From Rhizoclosmatium globosum (lineage: Eukaryota; Chytridiomycota; Chytridiomycetes; Chytridiales; Chytriomycetaceae): a DNA stretch of 60,774 nucleotides. The stretch covers positions 1 through 60,774 of the forward strand of contig MCGO01000221.1 of the NCBI GenBank assembly GCA_002104985.1. Direction: 5' to 3'. Positions within the stretch are counted from its first letter, which is position 1, and each line of letters opens with the position of its first letter. Shown piece by piece: positions 1 through 11,018 of the stretch. The notes under the pieces were generated by a model. It was not told the origin of the DNA, did no database searches, and was given only the letters and a program-made list of their open reading frames with translations. The position numbers were made by a program, and so were the translations under genes.

Positions 1-284
1 CGACTCTTGCTGGTCATCAATCATGGGTCTTGTCTGTGCATTCAGTCCAAATGCATTGCATTTCGCGTCAAGGTAAGATAATGTTGTCAATACTTGAACG
101 CATTCAAACCTTCCCCTTTTCCAGCTCTTCTGACCGCAAGTTTGTTTGGGACATTAACCAACGTCAATGTGTCCATACGTTTGAAGATCATACTGACCAA
201 GTCTGGGGTTTGGCTTATAATGACGACGGATCGCGTTTGGTTAGTGTTGGTGATGATCGTTCGCTTGTATTGTACTCTGTCTAA
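1..284 (+). CDS. SKI8: WD40 protein SKI8/WDR61-like, 3' end only
   Basis: This is the C-terminal end of a WD40 beta-propeller whose 5' part lies outside the window. Two exons are visible, split by a 52-nt GT-AG intron at 73-124. The last blades carry the family pattern: a GHQSWV strand, SSSDRKFVWD, then CVHTF followed by DQVWG, and the closing SVGDD motif, with the stop at 284. The order and spacing match WDR61/Ski8, a scaffold shared by the cytoplasmic Ski exosome cofactor and the nuclear Paf1 complex. Near base 44 the frame slips by one base: a GG reads as a single G between the W-V-L-S and A-F-S-P-N stretches. No intron can explain this, so I take it as a sequence error. Confidence 0.85.
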   Translation, partial: TLAGHQSWVLSVHSVQMHCISRQGKIMLSILERIQTFPFSSSSDRKFVWDINQRQCVHTFEDHTDQVWGLAYNDDGSRLVSVGDDRSLVLYSV

Positions 285-393
285 GGGAAACAATAATAAA
301 AAGAAATTATTCTTGTATTTGTTACTAAAATATAAGATGCTAAATATAATATGATACGACCACACTATAAGTATATATGTTAGTGAAAAACAA

Positions 394-3036
394 TCAGTAC
401 AAAAAAGTAAGCACCTTTGCAATCAAGTGACCAACGGAAATAATCTTATCACTCTTGACGAAAATACCGTGGTTCTCTTCACAACTGAAATATCTCTTTC
501 CTCGTACATACCGTCATGTTTACCCACTATTTTGAATATAAGAGCAAGAAACTATGAAAAATCAATACTCACATGGTAAGTGCAGCTTGATACCACACCA
601 CAAACCAGAGCCCGGATAGGCATCAAATATACCCACATATTTCACGATTCCTAGTTTTAAGAGTCAATATACGCCTTTGACACTCATCCATCTCTCACCT
701 AGTACCCTAATTCCATCAATAACAACACAGACTCGATCTCCAACTTTTGGCTCTTCCTGATTTGAATTCGAAATAGGAGGTAATTCTTCTTTTTTGGCTT
801 CTTTCGCCTTCGGGGTCTTTGGTGCAGCAGGCGTAGTTGGTTTCAGCTTTTTCACTTGTGAGGCAGTTGACTTGGCAGATGGTCCACGAGCTATAATAGC
901 CAATTACACTCGTTAGTTGACGAAACGTTATATATACAAAAAAACAGTACCAGAAATATGAGATGACAAGTCTGGACCTGATCCCCACCACCATCGGTTT
1001 CCACTATCCAGATGGTTTCCAGTTGGTGGTGGAGGATTCAAAGCAAAGTAATCTGAAGCTTTTTGAGGAAGGTTTCCAATAATTCCAGGTTGTGGGTTTC
1101 TTGACGTTGTGCTGAATGGAGTTCGGGGCAAGTATGGGAAGTATCTTGCTTCGACAAGGGGATCTGACGTAGAGTTTCTCTGAAACTTGAGCCGTCTAAT
1201 TTCCCTCCTCAATTTAGCAACAAGAATTTGGTATGCCTGAAAAAGATTTCAGAGGATATACTCAGTTGAGAATGATATGTCATACCTTTTCTGTCGGTCC
1301 AAGCAAATACGTGTGTTCTTGTACAATGCGTCAGTTCCCTTGTTCTTGGATAAGTCAAGTATGTTCATCAAGTCATGCTCTTTGTCTTTCAACCCAACAA
1401 TCTTGTCATCGCGAATTCCAATTTCTTTCTTTAACAAAGCAATTTCGGTTCGCAATGTACTGATCAGAGAAATATAATCAACGTCTTTCGAGAGTTCATG
1501 AATGACGTCCTCCTATTGACGAGAATCAGTATCGAATAGTCATGAGCATTTACAGCATACCTTTAATTTTTTCCCTCCAGAGCTTGGACCAGGCTTCTGA
1601 TTAGCTGATTTCACCTCAACTACATGCTTATGTTCTTCTGATGGCTCATCAAAGGCATGTTCCTCCTCTTCATTGACAACAGCTTCAACAGCTGCCGCAT
1701 GGCTTTCTGCATACTCGTCATCTGTGGCAACGGCATCGCCATGTTCATCTGAATCTTGCAGTGGTTCAGTGTCAGCTCCGAAGTATTCGTCAAACTCTTT
1801 CTTCTCAGCAGTTTCAGTGTCCATACGATTCCTTGGTGAACCAATATACGACGCCTGCTTGCTACTTCCTTTAGAGTTTGCAACTCTTGGTGAAGCGAGA
1901 TTCTTTGGTGATGCAAATTGGTTTGGAGTGGTTGCAAACGCGGAGGCCTGTTTGCTGCCACCTTTCACCTTTGGAGACCCCAATTCTGAGGCTTGTTTAC
2001 TGCCTCCTTGTGATAGAGCGTTCTTTGGTGAAGCGAGAAGCTGTTTTGGTGAACCAATTTCAGAGAGTTGCTTGCTGCCACCTTGAGAAAGCGCGTTTTT
2101 GGGCGAAGCAAGTTGCTGCTTTGGAGATCCTACATCGGAGACTTGCTTGCTTGCGCCTTGCGAAAGTGCGTTTTTAGGAGACGTCAATTGTTGTTTGGGA
2201 GAGCCAATAGCAGAGGGTGCTTTACTTCCAGCACCAGACTGTGCAGAAGTGAGTTGGGACAGTGAAGCAGCTTTGCTTGCTACTTTGTTATCAGCAAGCG
2301 CATGTTGAGCCATGTTAAATTGCGAGCCTTTGGCACTAGAAGATTCAAGAATGTTGGACCGAGATCCCAATTGCGATACTGGTTTAGAACCATGACGTGA
2401 TGCAGGTTTCGATGAAACACCATGATCGATTGGTGCATCGCTTGCAATATTGGAACGAGATGCAGCCTTAGAAGCAGGTTTGGAGCCTTCGCGAGAAGCG
2501 GGCTTAGACACCGCGCGTGATTCAGTTGGTACATTATCAGAATCAGCTAATGGAGAGCTTTCAGATTTTCCAGACGCGAGATTCGCCCGGGATCCACTTT
2601 GAGATGCTGGTTTTGATGAATTGTGCGATTTAGGATTTTCTTCGGGAGCACTGGTACAAGAAGTCTTAGAATGGATGGTTGGGAGACAAAGAAGTTGGAA
2701 AGTTACTCACGAGTCCGAAACCCCTTCCAAAACATCATGTTGACTTGAACTCTTCACTGCCAAATCGACTAAACTCTCATGTTTACTAGCGTGTGCGGAT
2801 ACAGAAGCAGTACCGGCCGTTTGTTCTTCGTCACCAGCAGGGTTTTCGGTTGCAACAGGTTCATCGAGTCCATCCTCTCCAGGATTCATGACGATAGCAT
2901 TCTTCAATGATTTGGCTTGTGATCCAGCAGAAGCCGCTTTTGAGGCAGGTTTAGAGGATTCAATGGTAGTAGCTTCAACGAGTGTGTGGTGAGAAGCTCT
3001 GACAGACTGAGCAAGCACCTCTTCTTGATCTTCCAT
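394..3036 (-). CDS. CAP-Gly domain protein with serine-rich tandem repeats and a coiled coil
   Basis: This is a multi-exon gene read from 3036 down to a stop at 394-396. The N-terminal half is low-complexity and Ser/Lys/Ala-rich, with recurring S-K-P-A-S and S-R-S-N motifs, then a roughly 26-residue repeat beginning G-S-P-K (about 1830-2200) with many SP/TP sites. A coiled-coil exon follows (about 1250-1530), then a proline-rich stretch. The C-terminus is a CAP-Gly domain (about 415-750): V-G-D-R-V, I-D-G-I-R-V-L-G, G-L-W-C-G-I and G-K-R-Y-F, ending in a conserved E-N-H-G-I-F-V. CAP-Gly domains bind the C-terminal EEY/F of tubulin and EB1, so a microtubule-tip role is inferred. Two one-base slips occur, near 508 inside the CAP-Gly domain and near 1290 at an exon end; both are missing bases in short homopolymers. 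Which CAP-Gly family member this is remains unknown. Confidence 0.72.
1830..2200 (-). repeat. Coding tandem repeat, about 78-nt unit, in the CAP-Gly gene
   Basis: Within the N-terminal exon, three near-perfect copies of a 26-residue unit (starting G-S-P-K, containing S-P-K-N-A-L-S-Q-G, ending S-K-Q-x-S-x) are followed by degenerate partial copies. The unit is about 78 nt and in frame. Each copy offers several SP sites suited to proline-directed kinases, a common way of regulating microtubule-tip proteins. Confidence 0.75.
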
Positions 3037-3232
3037 AATATCTGAGTCAGGGTAAGGAGACGGAAGTTTCAGATACGGCGGATTTTGCAGAAAGGTTTTG
3101 ACTGTTCGAGAGTTATCCTATTTTTGGAAGTTTGGAAGAAGAAATTACTTCTAGAATCATCACCAAAATTTAATATCAAATTAAGAAGAGAATCCAAAAG
3201 CAAAGTATCATCTCTAGTACAAAAATAGAGCA

Positions 3233-4983
3233 TTAGAGCTCATTTACACCACTATCTCCAGACGCCAAGTACACTAGCAGCCACAAAGCAAACAAAACAA
3301 GCAAAACAATAATGATTATAGAGAGTGGGGACGAACCGGCTATATCTTTAAATTAGCGGTGAATTAATAACGTGAAATAAAGTACCTGGGCCAAGAGGAA
3401 CCGCAATGACGTTGCAAGTTCCATCTGCGGATCCAGAAACAAGAGTAAGACCAGTTGGACTGAATGACAAAGAAGTGATGGGGAAGTTGTGTGCATTCGG
3501 CACCTTCAAGAGTGACTGACAGCAAAGGTATTAGAAAAACTGTGTGCGATACACTGATTTTTAGGAATACCTGCAGTCCCTTGGCACTCAGAATATTAAC
3601 ACTTGAGTCTGCAGCTCCAAAAGTCAACAATTCACCGTCATAACTATTTGGTTGCGAGTTAGTACGATGGTAGGACAAATCAATTCGAATACCTAATGTT
3701 AAACGCTGTAATTGGCTTGACGGCCACCAACTTGCTTCGTTCCATGGCCCATTTTTCCGTCTTCCACTTGCAAATGTAGGATTGTTTTCGTGACTTTGCA
3801 TTGACGGCCATAAATAGATAACCTTCACTGGAGCCAGATCCGAATCTAATCAATTGTGTAAGTTATGTGGGAAGTGTAGGTTGGTTGAGAATCTTACCTC
3901 GCACTGCGGAATTCGGCAGCATCAGCACTTTGGGTTACAACTGGCTTATCAATTGACCAGACAGTTTTCCCCTTTGCCAGACTAATAACAACGCACTTCT
4001 TTGATGTCAAAGCAACAAACTGTAGATATTAACCATTGGTTACAATTGACCCAAGTGCAATGCATAAATGAATATACCATAGTTGAAGCAGAGTCGAAAT
4101 TAGCATCAGCTATTTCTCCTTCCATGTCTAGCGCTGGAATTACGTTATGGCATTCGGGCCAAGACCAAACGCTCAACTAAGCCGACCACTATCAAAAGAC
4201 TGAAATTGAACTATCAAAAAATGTTACCTTCCCGTCAGTTCCACCCGTCAGAAGATATTTTCCATCAGGACTGAATCGAGCCACTTTTTGGAACGAATCT
4301 TTGAGTCCATCAACCGTTGAAATTGATGTTTGATAGAGGAGACTAGTGACAGTGATCAATAATTTTTCCACACATATTCGGCATTTGTTGACATACGTTT
4401 CATCCTTGAGGGTGAATATACGGCAGTTTTCGTTGGATCCTTGTTTGATGTGATCTTGCGACTGGTTTGCCCCAACAACAATAGTCTTTTCCTGTATACA
4501 CATTGGTACAAAATTCAATACGATGGACGGACAAATTGAAGGTCAAGTGAGTCCATTTGTTGAATAACAGGTTGCCACGTCACATCCGAAACATTGGCCC
4601 AGACTCATCAACAATAAAGGCACACATGAGTCGAATTCAATCCATTTCAACAGCATAGATTGAGGCAGTATCGATCGCGAGTATGTACCTTTGGGTGAAC
4701 ACAGATACTCTGGACTGAATCCTCGTCTGATCCAAATTCATGCTTTGCGACAGGCTCGAGAGACAAAGTATACTCATTTACAGTGTACATAGCCTAAGAG
4801 TAGACTGGTGAGGATGGACAGCCAGCGGGTAACAACCCTTACCACTGTGTTCTTGACACCAGACCGCGACGCCCCACCGCCTCCACCAACAAAGACCTTT
4901 GCCTTCTTTGGTGCAAATGCAAGGGCAAAGACAGGAAATCCAATAGTGACCGACTGTTTTCCGTCCTTTGGCCTACTACTCAT
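3233..4983 (-). CDS. SEC12: SEC12/PREB-like guanine nucleotide exchange factor for Sar1
   Basis: This is a multi-exon WD40 protein of the SEC12/PREB family, the ER-membrane exchange factor that loads Sar1 with GTP to start COPII coat assembly. Diagnostic is the N-terminal first blade, in which F-P-V-F-A-L-A-F is followed by a GGGGGASRSG loop and then K-N-T; the glycine-rich loop corresponds to the Sar1/K+-binding loop of yeast Sec12. Later blades show F-S-P-D-G-K-Y-L-L and G-T-D-G-K-V. About 35 residues before the stop is one strongly hydrophobic segment (I-I-I-I-V-L-L-V-L-F), with a short tail. This gives a type II or tail-anchored topology with the propeller in the cytosol. The ATG at 4983 lies 41 bp from the divergent ATG of the next gene, so both must share one very small promoter. 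Confidence 0.85.
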
Positions 4984-5024
4984 TTTAGTTTCAACTTTCT
5001 GAGAAACAAACCAATTAAAGTTGA

Positions 5025-7341
5025 ATGGAGAGAGAACGAGGAAGCGCGTCGGCGTCCACCTTCTCGCTGGCCCAGGCCGATGCAACGCGCTTCGAAACCC
5101 TCGAGGGAACGTACGAGCTGCGCGGCTCGGCCTCGTACGCATTTCCGCACAACCAACTCATTCGTGAGGCGCTTTCTTGCTTGATTGATTGATTGAACCG
5201 CTGTACTCACAGACCCGCTCTCACCCACTCCACAGGCACCTCCGTCTCATTCATGACTGTGCGCTCGCTGGCGGCCGACCCTCTGCGCGTGCCAATGCCA
5301 GATAACAACACACCCCTCTCTGCTAAAAACAGAGGCGCTTCCTCGCCTACCCTGCAGCAAATGTTTATACCCTCAAAGATTGGTTCGGCTGGAAGTAGCG
5401 CTCAAAACTCATCCACGGCTCTGGCGAATGCACCCCCTACTGGACCTGGGATAACCTTTGCAGACACAGCGATTGGCGACGGCTCCACAGATGGGAATTC
5501 TGGTTCGTGATCCCGTAAATTGATGATAGAACAATCTTGCCAGGAAAGCAACGATGATTGAGAAGAGCGTTGGGATGTATGTTTGCGAGTTGTAGTGTAT
5601 TGCCAGTGTTGGATGGTATTCCTGAAGGAAGCTGTAAACTGGGCGTTCTATAGTCAGGCAAATTGACGATTAGATGCGCACGATGTTGATACGAAGGGAT
5701 CATTGAAAACTGGAAGCTCCCTCAATCAATTTACTCCTGATCGACATGTCATCTTACAAACTGCTGAACTTATTCATGCAGGAGAGAAAGAAAAGTTCTT
5801 TGGAAAGATGCGACGGAAAACTTCATTCTATATTCCAAACTCAAATGCCAAAGCAAATACGTCCACATTCGTCAACAAAATCGTTACTTACGATAACCTG
5901 GCTCTATTTTTGGTGACAATTTTTGTTACTTTGGCTGCGTATAGACTTCTAATTTACTATTCAAGACATCACGGGGACCAGAAGCGCACTATTTTTTCAT
6001 TAACATAGGCCGTCAGTTTCTATGGGCGGATTACACACTAGAAACAAAGGTTTACGAATTATGAGATGCGTAATCGTTTCTAAATGATAGTGTTAAGCCG
6101 GCTTTGTCCTGTCTCCAGCTGAAGGAAGCATTTGTAACGTGTCACGACGTCAATCCCCTGACCCGAGAGAACATGGACACTGTATTGGGTAAGAACCAGC
6201 CTCAAATATTGTGAATTGCTTAACTCATATTATTCAAGGCTTTAATACTGGAGATATCATGATCTATTCACCCATTTCCGGCAAATATGATAGGAAGAAC
6301 AAGCAGGTGAGCTAGATTTTTGCAAAATCATACGTTCTTCTAATGTGACTGCTATAAGTTTGTCATTAGCAAGTCTGCTGTTACTTGTATCAAATGGATG
6401 CCAGGATCTGAAAGCCTTTTTATGGTGGGATTTGCAGATGGAGCTGTGATGATTTTGGACAAAGATCGTGAAGACTCGTCGACAGTTGTGCCACTATCGT
6501 CAGACGAGAGGTACATATTGAGTTCTGAGATGATAAAGCTGATATGTCTCAATAGCACTGGATTCCCCATCTACAAGCCTCCTAAAGGCGCCCATAAACA
6601 CAACCCCATCTCTCAATGGCAACTATCAAAGCGACCCATTACTTCCATTCAATTCAGTCCTGACAGCGTCCATGTCGCCGTTACATCATCAGATGGCTGC
6701 CTTCGCATTCTAGATCATACAACAGAACGACTTCTTGATACATGTAGCAGTTACTTTGGTGGCTTGATTTGCTGTGCTTGGTCACCTGACGGGAAATATG
6801 TTGTCACAGGAGGAGAGGATGATTTGGTCACAATCTGGGCATTTGGTGGACGAATTGTGGCAAGGTGCCAAGGTCACTCTTCTTGGGTTACAAGCGTCGC
6901 ATTTGATCCTTATAATTGTACGGAGCGGAGTTATCGCTTTGCAAGTGTTTCGGATGATACCAGGATTTGTATGTGGGACTTTTCTGCAAGTAGTTTACAC
7001 AAACCACGGGTTCGTGATTGCAATCATTATACTCGGGTGTTTGCTTATTATTTCTAGGTACGGAAATCACGATATGTAGATTCAGACAAAGTAGCAACGA
7101 ATAATGTACATCCAGTACTTTCCAAGAAGCAAGTCGCCATCTTGGAACCATTTATGGTTTGTTTTCAAAGTAAACCCAAATGTATTGTCTAACTTCTTTT
7201 GAAAAGACGCAAAGTATTCATACCGAGCCCCTTCACTTTATCGCGTTTCGGGAAGATTCTGTGGTAACAGCAGATCGGATAGGCGTTGTGAAATTCTGGA
7301 GCCGGCCGAAAGTTGATATTCTTGAAGATGGGGACCTGTGA
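5025..7341 (+). CDS. creC: WDR20/creC-like WD40 regulator of a deubiquitinase
   Basis: This multi-exon gene encodes a WD40 protein of the WDR20/CreC group, which activates USP12/USP46-type deubiquitinases (CreB in carbon catabolite repression of Aspergillus). The signature is clear: T-C-H-D-V-N, K-W-M-P-G-S-E-S-L-F, S-Y-F-G-G-L-I-C-C, W-S-P-D-G-K-Y-V-V-T-G-G-E-D-D-L-V-T, and the closing R-I-G-V-V-K-F-W. Introns include 5922 to about 5968, whose phase restores a frame that at first looks broken. The N-terminal region from 5025 to about 5700 is serine/proline-rich and its splicing is less certain. The stop is at 7339-7341. The start is opposite SEC12. Confidence 0.82.
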
Positions 7342-7390
7342 CTTGGCAAATAAACGATGAAGCATTATGATACTAGTAAACTAGACGGAT

Positions 7391-7921
7391 TTATTTACCC
7401 ATCAACACAAAAACATGGGCATGATGAATGTCTGGCACTGTCTTCCTAGCAGGCTCATTCACAAACCAGATGCGTTCACGGTTTCCAAATCGATCCGCCA
7501 GAATACGTTCCACGTCAACAGCAGGCAACTCATTCTCCCCAACACTCCACAACACAAAATGCTCAATCCCACTCTCCGTCGCATAAGGAAACCGATTCGG
7601 AATCAACGACCAAGGCTCCACAGCACCTTGGTCCATCGCTTCCTTCAGCGAAACAGCTCGAATCAGTCCATCCTCTCCAACAAAGCTCGGGAACCGAAGC
7701 TCATCGACTTTGACGCAGTCGGAGGTGGATGCAAAGCGAGAGACGTGTGTTTTGAAGTAGGTTTGGTACTTTTGTGTGATTTCAGGGGTTCGTGAGAAGC
7801 GGTCCATCGTGCGTGTTGCGACAATGTCGAGAATGTCTGACCAGCTCACGAAGCCCTTGAAGGGTACCATTACTGGCGCTGGCACATTTGTCACGATGGC
7901 GGCAGTGTCCGATTCCAGCAT
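7391..7921 (-). CDS. DUF3605 / GIG1-like protein, copy A
   Basis: A single-exon protein of 176 residues with the DUF3605 pattern seen in fungal N-acetylglucosamine-induced protein 1 (GIG1): W-S-D-I-L near the start, R-T-P-E then a tyrosine, C-V-K-V-D-E-L-R-F-P, a central N-R-F-P-Y-A-T-x-x-G-I-E-H-F-V-L-W, R-I-W-F-V-N-E-P and a final T-V-P-D-I-H-H-A-H-V-F-V. The conserved histidines and aromatic residues look structural or catalytic, but the biochemical function of the family is not known to me. I chose the ATG at 7921. An ATG at 7960 would overlap the preceding gene. The stop of copy B lies only 4 nt upstream, so a two-domain fusion through an intron ending at 7922 is possible though its acceptor is poor. 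Confidence 0.75.
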   Translation of the reverse strand: MLESDTAAIVTNVPAPVMVPFKGFVSWSDILDIVATRTMDRFSRTPEITQKYQTYFKTHVSRFASTSDCVKVDELRFPSFVGEDGLIRAVSLKEAMDQGAVEPWSLIPNRFPYATESGIEHFVLWSVGENELPAVDVERILADRFGNRERIWFVNEPARKTVPDIHHAHVFVLMGK

Positions 7922-7925
7922 CTTT

Positions 7926-8531
7926 TTATTCTGATCTACAGTAAAGCTGTTTTTTCGCATATTCAATGTGCGTAACTTTCTTGGATACAAATAGCGTGCC
8001 AATAGTAGTTGTTTTAGTGGTAGTAGTCGTTGTCTTAACCCACGGAGCGTTCGCAACAAAGACATGAGCGTGTTGCAAATCCGGCACGGTTTGATACTGA
8101 GGTTCATTGATATACCACAACCGCTGCTTGCCCGCAAAACGTGTTTCCAAGTAGTTTTCGACCTCGATCGGATCCATAGCATCACTGCCAAGACTCCAAA
8201 GAACGTAATGCACAATCCCTTCTGCAGTAGCATATGGGAAGCGATTCAAACACAAAGTCCACTTCAAGTTCTCAATTTGTTGGCCACGTTGGATTTCGTG
8301 GACAGGCACAGCTCTGATCAGTCCGTTTTCTCCGATAACACTTGGGAAGTGTAATTCGTCGACTTTGATACAATCTGCTGTGCTTGCGTACTTTGAGACA
8401 TGGGATTTAAAATGTTCCTTGTACGATTGCTGGACCTCAGGGGTTCGGTAAAATTCTCCATCGCTGGCTCCTGAGAGTATGAGAGCGATCTCTGACATAG
8501 TGGGAGGGTGAATTGGTGTGATTGCAGCCAT
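7926..8531 (-). CDS. DUF3605 / GIG1-like protein, copy B
   Basis: This second DUF3605 paralogue is about 201 residues long and lies directly upstream of copy A on the same strand. It shares Y-R-T-P-E, A-D-C-I-K-V-D-E-L-H-F-P, L-N-R-F-P-Y-A-T, H-Y-V-L-W-S-L-G, L-W-Y-I-N-E-P and T-V-P-D-L-Q-H-A-H-V-F-V. After the domain comes an unusual threonine-rich tail (a run of T with K) that is absent from the other copies. The tail could be partly intronic. The ATG at 8531 is 40 bp from the divergent P450 start at 8572. Copies A and B are clearly related by tandem duplication, but are diverged enough that it is not recent. Confidence 0.75.
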   Translation of the reverse strand: MAAITPIHPPTMSEIALILSGASDGEFYRTPEVQQSYKEHFKSHVSKYASTADCIKVDELHFPSVIGENGLIRAVPVHEIQRGQQIENLKWTLCLNRFPYATAEGIVHYVLWSLGSDAMDPIEVENYLETRFAGKQRLWYINEPQYQTVPDLQHAHVFVANAPWVKTTTTTTKTTTIGTLFVSKKVTHIEYAKKQLYCRSE

Positions 8532-8571
8532 AGCGGACTTTTGCAAGAAATTTCAACACTCAATTGAATTG

Positions 8572-10315
8572 ATGTTCATTGCAATCATCGTCTCCCTTGT
8601 CGTAATCTTGGTCTGCGCGATCATTATCCGAACTACACCACGTCGTAAACCAAATGGTAAGTCCTTTGCATACGAAAAACGCGCCTCATTCCTTTTCCCT
8701 GATCAGGCCCACCTTTGGCATCAAATTGTTTGCCAATCATCGGCCATCTGCTTGCTCACATCAATCCGAAAGGACAGATAGGTCTATCGCCAATCTTGTT
8801 TGAAGGTCAGAACAATGAGAATGTTGTGGTGACAACCATGTTTGGTCATGATGCAATGTATGTCACTCGTGGCCCTGAAAACGTACGAGCCATCTTGGGA
8901 TCCAGTCAACTCAAGCTACGAGTAAGCTCAACCAATAACTCGGATGCAGTTGCTGCATCGAAAAAGTTGGGGACTGCAGATGGTGGCATCTTGCTGAACT
9001 CTAATGTGAGATAAGCAAACAGTCCGCACTGTCACTTTTTGATCCCTGATACTAAACTACTGCAGGAAATATCCTGGAAACGGCACAGAAAGCTCTTTGT
9101 CGAAAATATCGGCCGTCCAAGATTCATAAAAAGCTTGATTCCGAAGTTGAATGAGTATATGAATTCATTGGTTCCCTTTTTGAACGACCTGGCAACGGCC
9201 TCAAAACCTATCCTTGTGAACGTTTTGACTGGCTCCATTAGTTTGGATATCATCATGGACGTTATTTTCACGGAACAACGTCATGCCGCAGCTCACTTTA
9301 TTGAAGCCACGTTAAATGAAGCTCAACCGCAACCGGATGAATTGATTGACATGATACACGGATTTATGGCAGCGCAACAATATTTTTTGTTCACGCCTGC
9401 ATTCGTTTTTAATCGCATTACACCGAAGAAGACTGCGATTCACGACGCCGCCATTGCCAAGTTTGATGCATTTGTTACACATGTACAATTTTTATATGAT
9501 CGACTGACAACATCATTCTGAGTTTAATCCAAATAGAAAATGCTGGAAAAGACAGAGTCCGTGAAACAACCTTCACGCGGGGACCAACAGACAGACTTGG
9601 CCACAGTTTTACTCTTGGATCCATCACCAGAAATGACTTTCAAACGTGCAGTATCGGTCATCAAAGAAGCTATATTCGGGGGTCAAGACACTTCAAGCAA
9701 TATGCTTGCCTTCCTCATTTACGAACTTGCTCGAAACCCCGACATTGCTGACGACGTTTGTTCAGAAGTATTGGAGGTTGTTGGACCACATGGTGCTATT
9801 TCCGAGGAGAATATTACGAAACTCAAGTTTGTCGAGGCTGTAATTTACGAGACTGGCCGAGTTTACAATGTTGCACCAGGAGTGGTCAGACACGTTTCGC
9901 AAGATCTTGAGCTCCCAGAATCCGGATATGTTCTTCGAAAAGGACTGAATGTGATGGTAATGTTGGAACAGGTTCATTCGGATGGGAGGGTGTGGGAGAA
10001 TCCAAGCAAGTTTGATCCGTCCCGGTTCCTCAATTGTTTGGAGACGGGTGGTCCCGCAGGATTTGGTTGGAACTTTGCGCCGTTTGGGCATGGAATTCGC
10101 AAGTGTCCTGGGTAAGTTTATTCCATTTCCTCCAGTCATAATGCCTAACAGGTTGAATTAGTGAGGCGTTGGCACTCTTGGAAATGAAGATGATAGTTGC
10201 ATCACTTTGTAGGAGATACAAATTTCACTTGGCCACGAATGAGCCTGTCAAAATCAAAGAATCTCTTGTGCGTGAATGTTTAGACTTGCCCATTCTTTTT
10301 GAGATCCGCGCTTAG
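8572..10315 (+). CDS. Cytochrome P450 monooxygenase
   Basis: Five exons (8572-8656, 8707-9005, 9066-9482, 9537-10111, 10162-10315) give about 509 residues, normal for a microsomal P450. The first ~20 residues form a hydrophobic ER anchor followed by a T-P-R-R-K-P-N-G-P-P hinge. Visible P450 marks are W-K-R-H-R (helix C), G-G-Q-D-T-S (helix I oxygen-binding), E-T-G-R (the ExxR of helix K), D-P-S-R-F (PERF region) and F-G-H-G-I-R-K-C-P-G around the heme-ligating cysteine, split by the last intron just after the CPG. The substrate cannot be read from sequence. All introns are in consistent phase, so the gene looks functional. Confidence 0.92.
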
Positions 10316-10500
10316 TCACTTTTATACTACCATTTGAGTTAGAATTTTATGAAGTTTTATCAAGGATCTTATATATAGATCCATATTTTTTGTATTGTCG
10401 TATGCAATTGCTTTGATTTCGTCAACAACTTGCTTACTTTTCCTGCTGAAAATGAAAACGACTCGTTCACCACATTAAGAATCATTGATACCGACATTTT

Positions 10501-10992
10501 TTAATTTTGAAGCATAAATGCTCTATTTTTCCAGTCAGGAACAGGGAACACTCTATTCCTTTCAAGGAAGTCCATTCCCAACACATTCACATTAGCAAAG
10601 TGGCTGCTATTGGGAGAAAGGTGGGCTTGAACGACATTTTCGCTGTGGATATTGACATGGAGTGATTGAGGAACGTGAGAATCCTGACCAATCAATGCCT
10701 CCATAGCTTCGTGGCCAAGATATGTGACTGGACTACCTGTATCAATCAAAAAGATGATATTCACAGACGGAGCATCCTTGCTCGTACGACGGCGACAGAC
10801 CAATGAAACCATGAGTCGGTTGTTTTGATACTTGATAATTCCTACTACGGGAAATGTCCCTGGAAAAGTTGCTGGCCCCAAATAGTCAACCTCCATAGTC
10901 TCAGCAATGTCTCTCAGTTCTTTGGGAGTGATGTCCGTCAACAGGAAGTCTTGGAGTTCAGGGTTGATGTACCTAGCGTCATCGTTTACCAT
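10501..10992 (-). CDS. Stand-alone retropepsin-like aspartic protease
   Basis: This is a single-exon protein of 163 residues. The centre carries a hydrophobic strand then D-T-G-S, the active-site motif of aspartic proteases (N-I-I-F-L-I-D-T-G-S-P-V-T-Y-L-G). About 60 residues later comes V-N-V-L-G-M-D-F-L, the hydrophobic-hydrophobic-glycine flap partner typical of retropepsins, which work as homodimers. No reverse transcriptase, RNase H, integrase or long terminal repeat is visible around it, so it is either a domesticated fragment of an old retroelement or a cellular retropepsin. Its ATG at 10992 is 26 bp from the divergent MYND gene. Confidence 0.7.
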   Translation of the reverse strand: MVNDDARYINPELQDFLLTDITPKELRDIAETMEVDYLGPATFPGTFPVVGIIKYQNNRLMVSLVCRRRTSKDAPSVNIIFLIDTGSPVTYLGHEAMEALIGQDSHVPQSLHVNIHSENVVQAHLSPNSSHFANVNVLGMDFLERNRVFPVPDWKNRAFMLQN

Positions 10993-11018
10993 CTTTTTTG
11001 GATGTTTTCTTGTTTCAA

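Noticed and set aside
3233..3260. ER-retention signal at the SEC12 C-terminus (ends V-N-E-L)
   Set aside because: It is not an H/KDEL match and a tail this short next to a TM helix gives no support.
5880..6010. Frame break in the WDR20/creC-like gene
   Set aside because: Choosing the acceptor so that an intron spans 5922 to about 5968 gives an in-phase P-E-A-H-Y-F-F-I-N-I-G; no error is needed.
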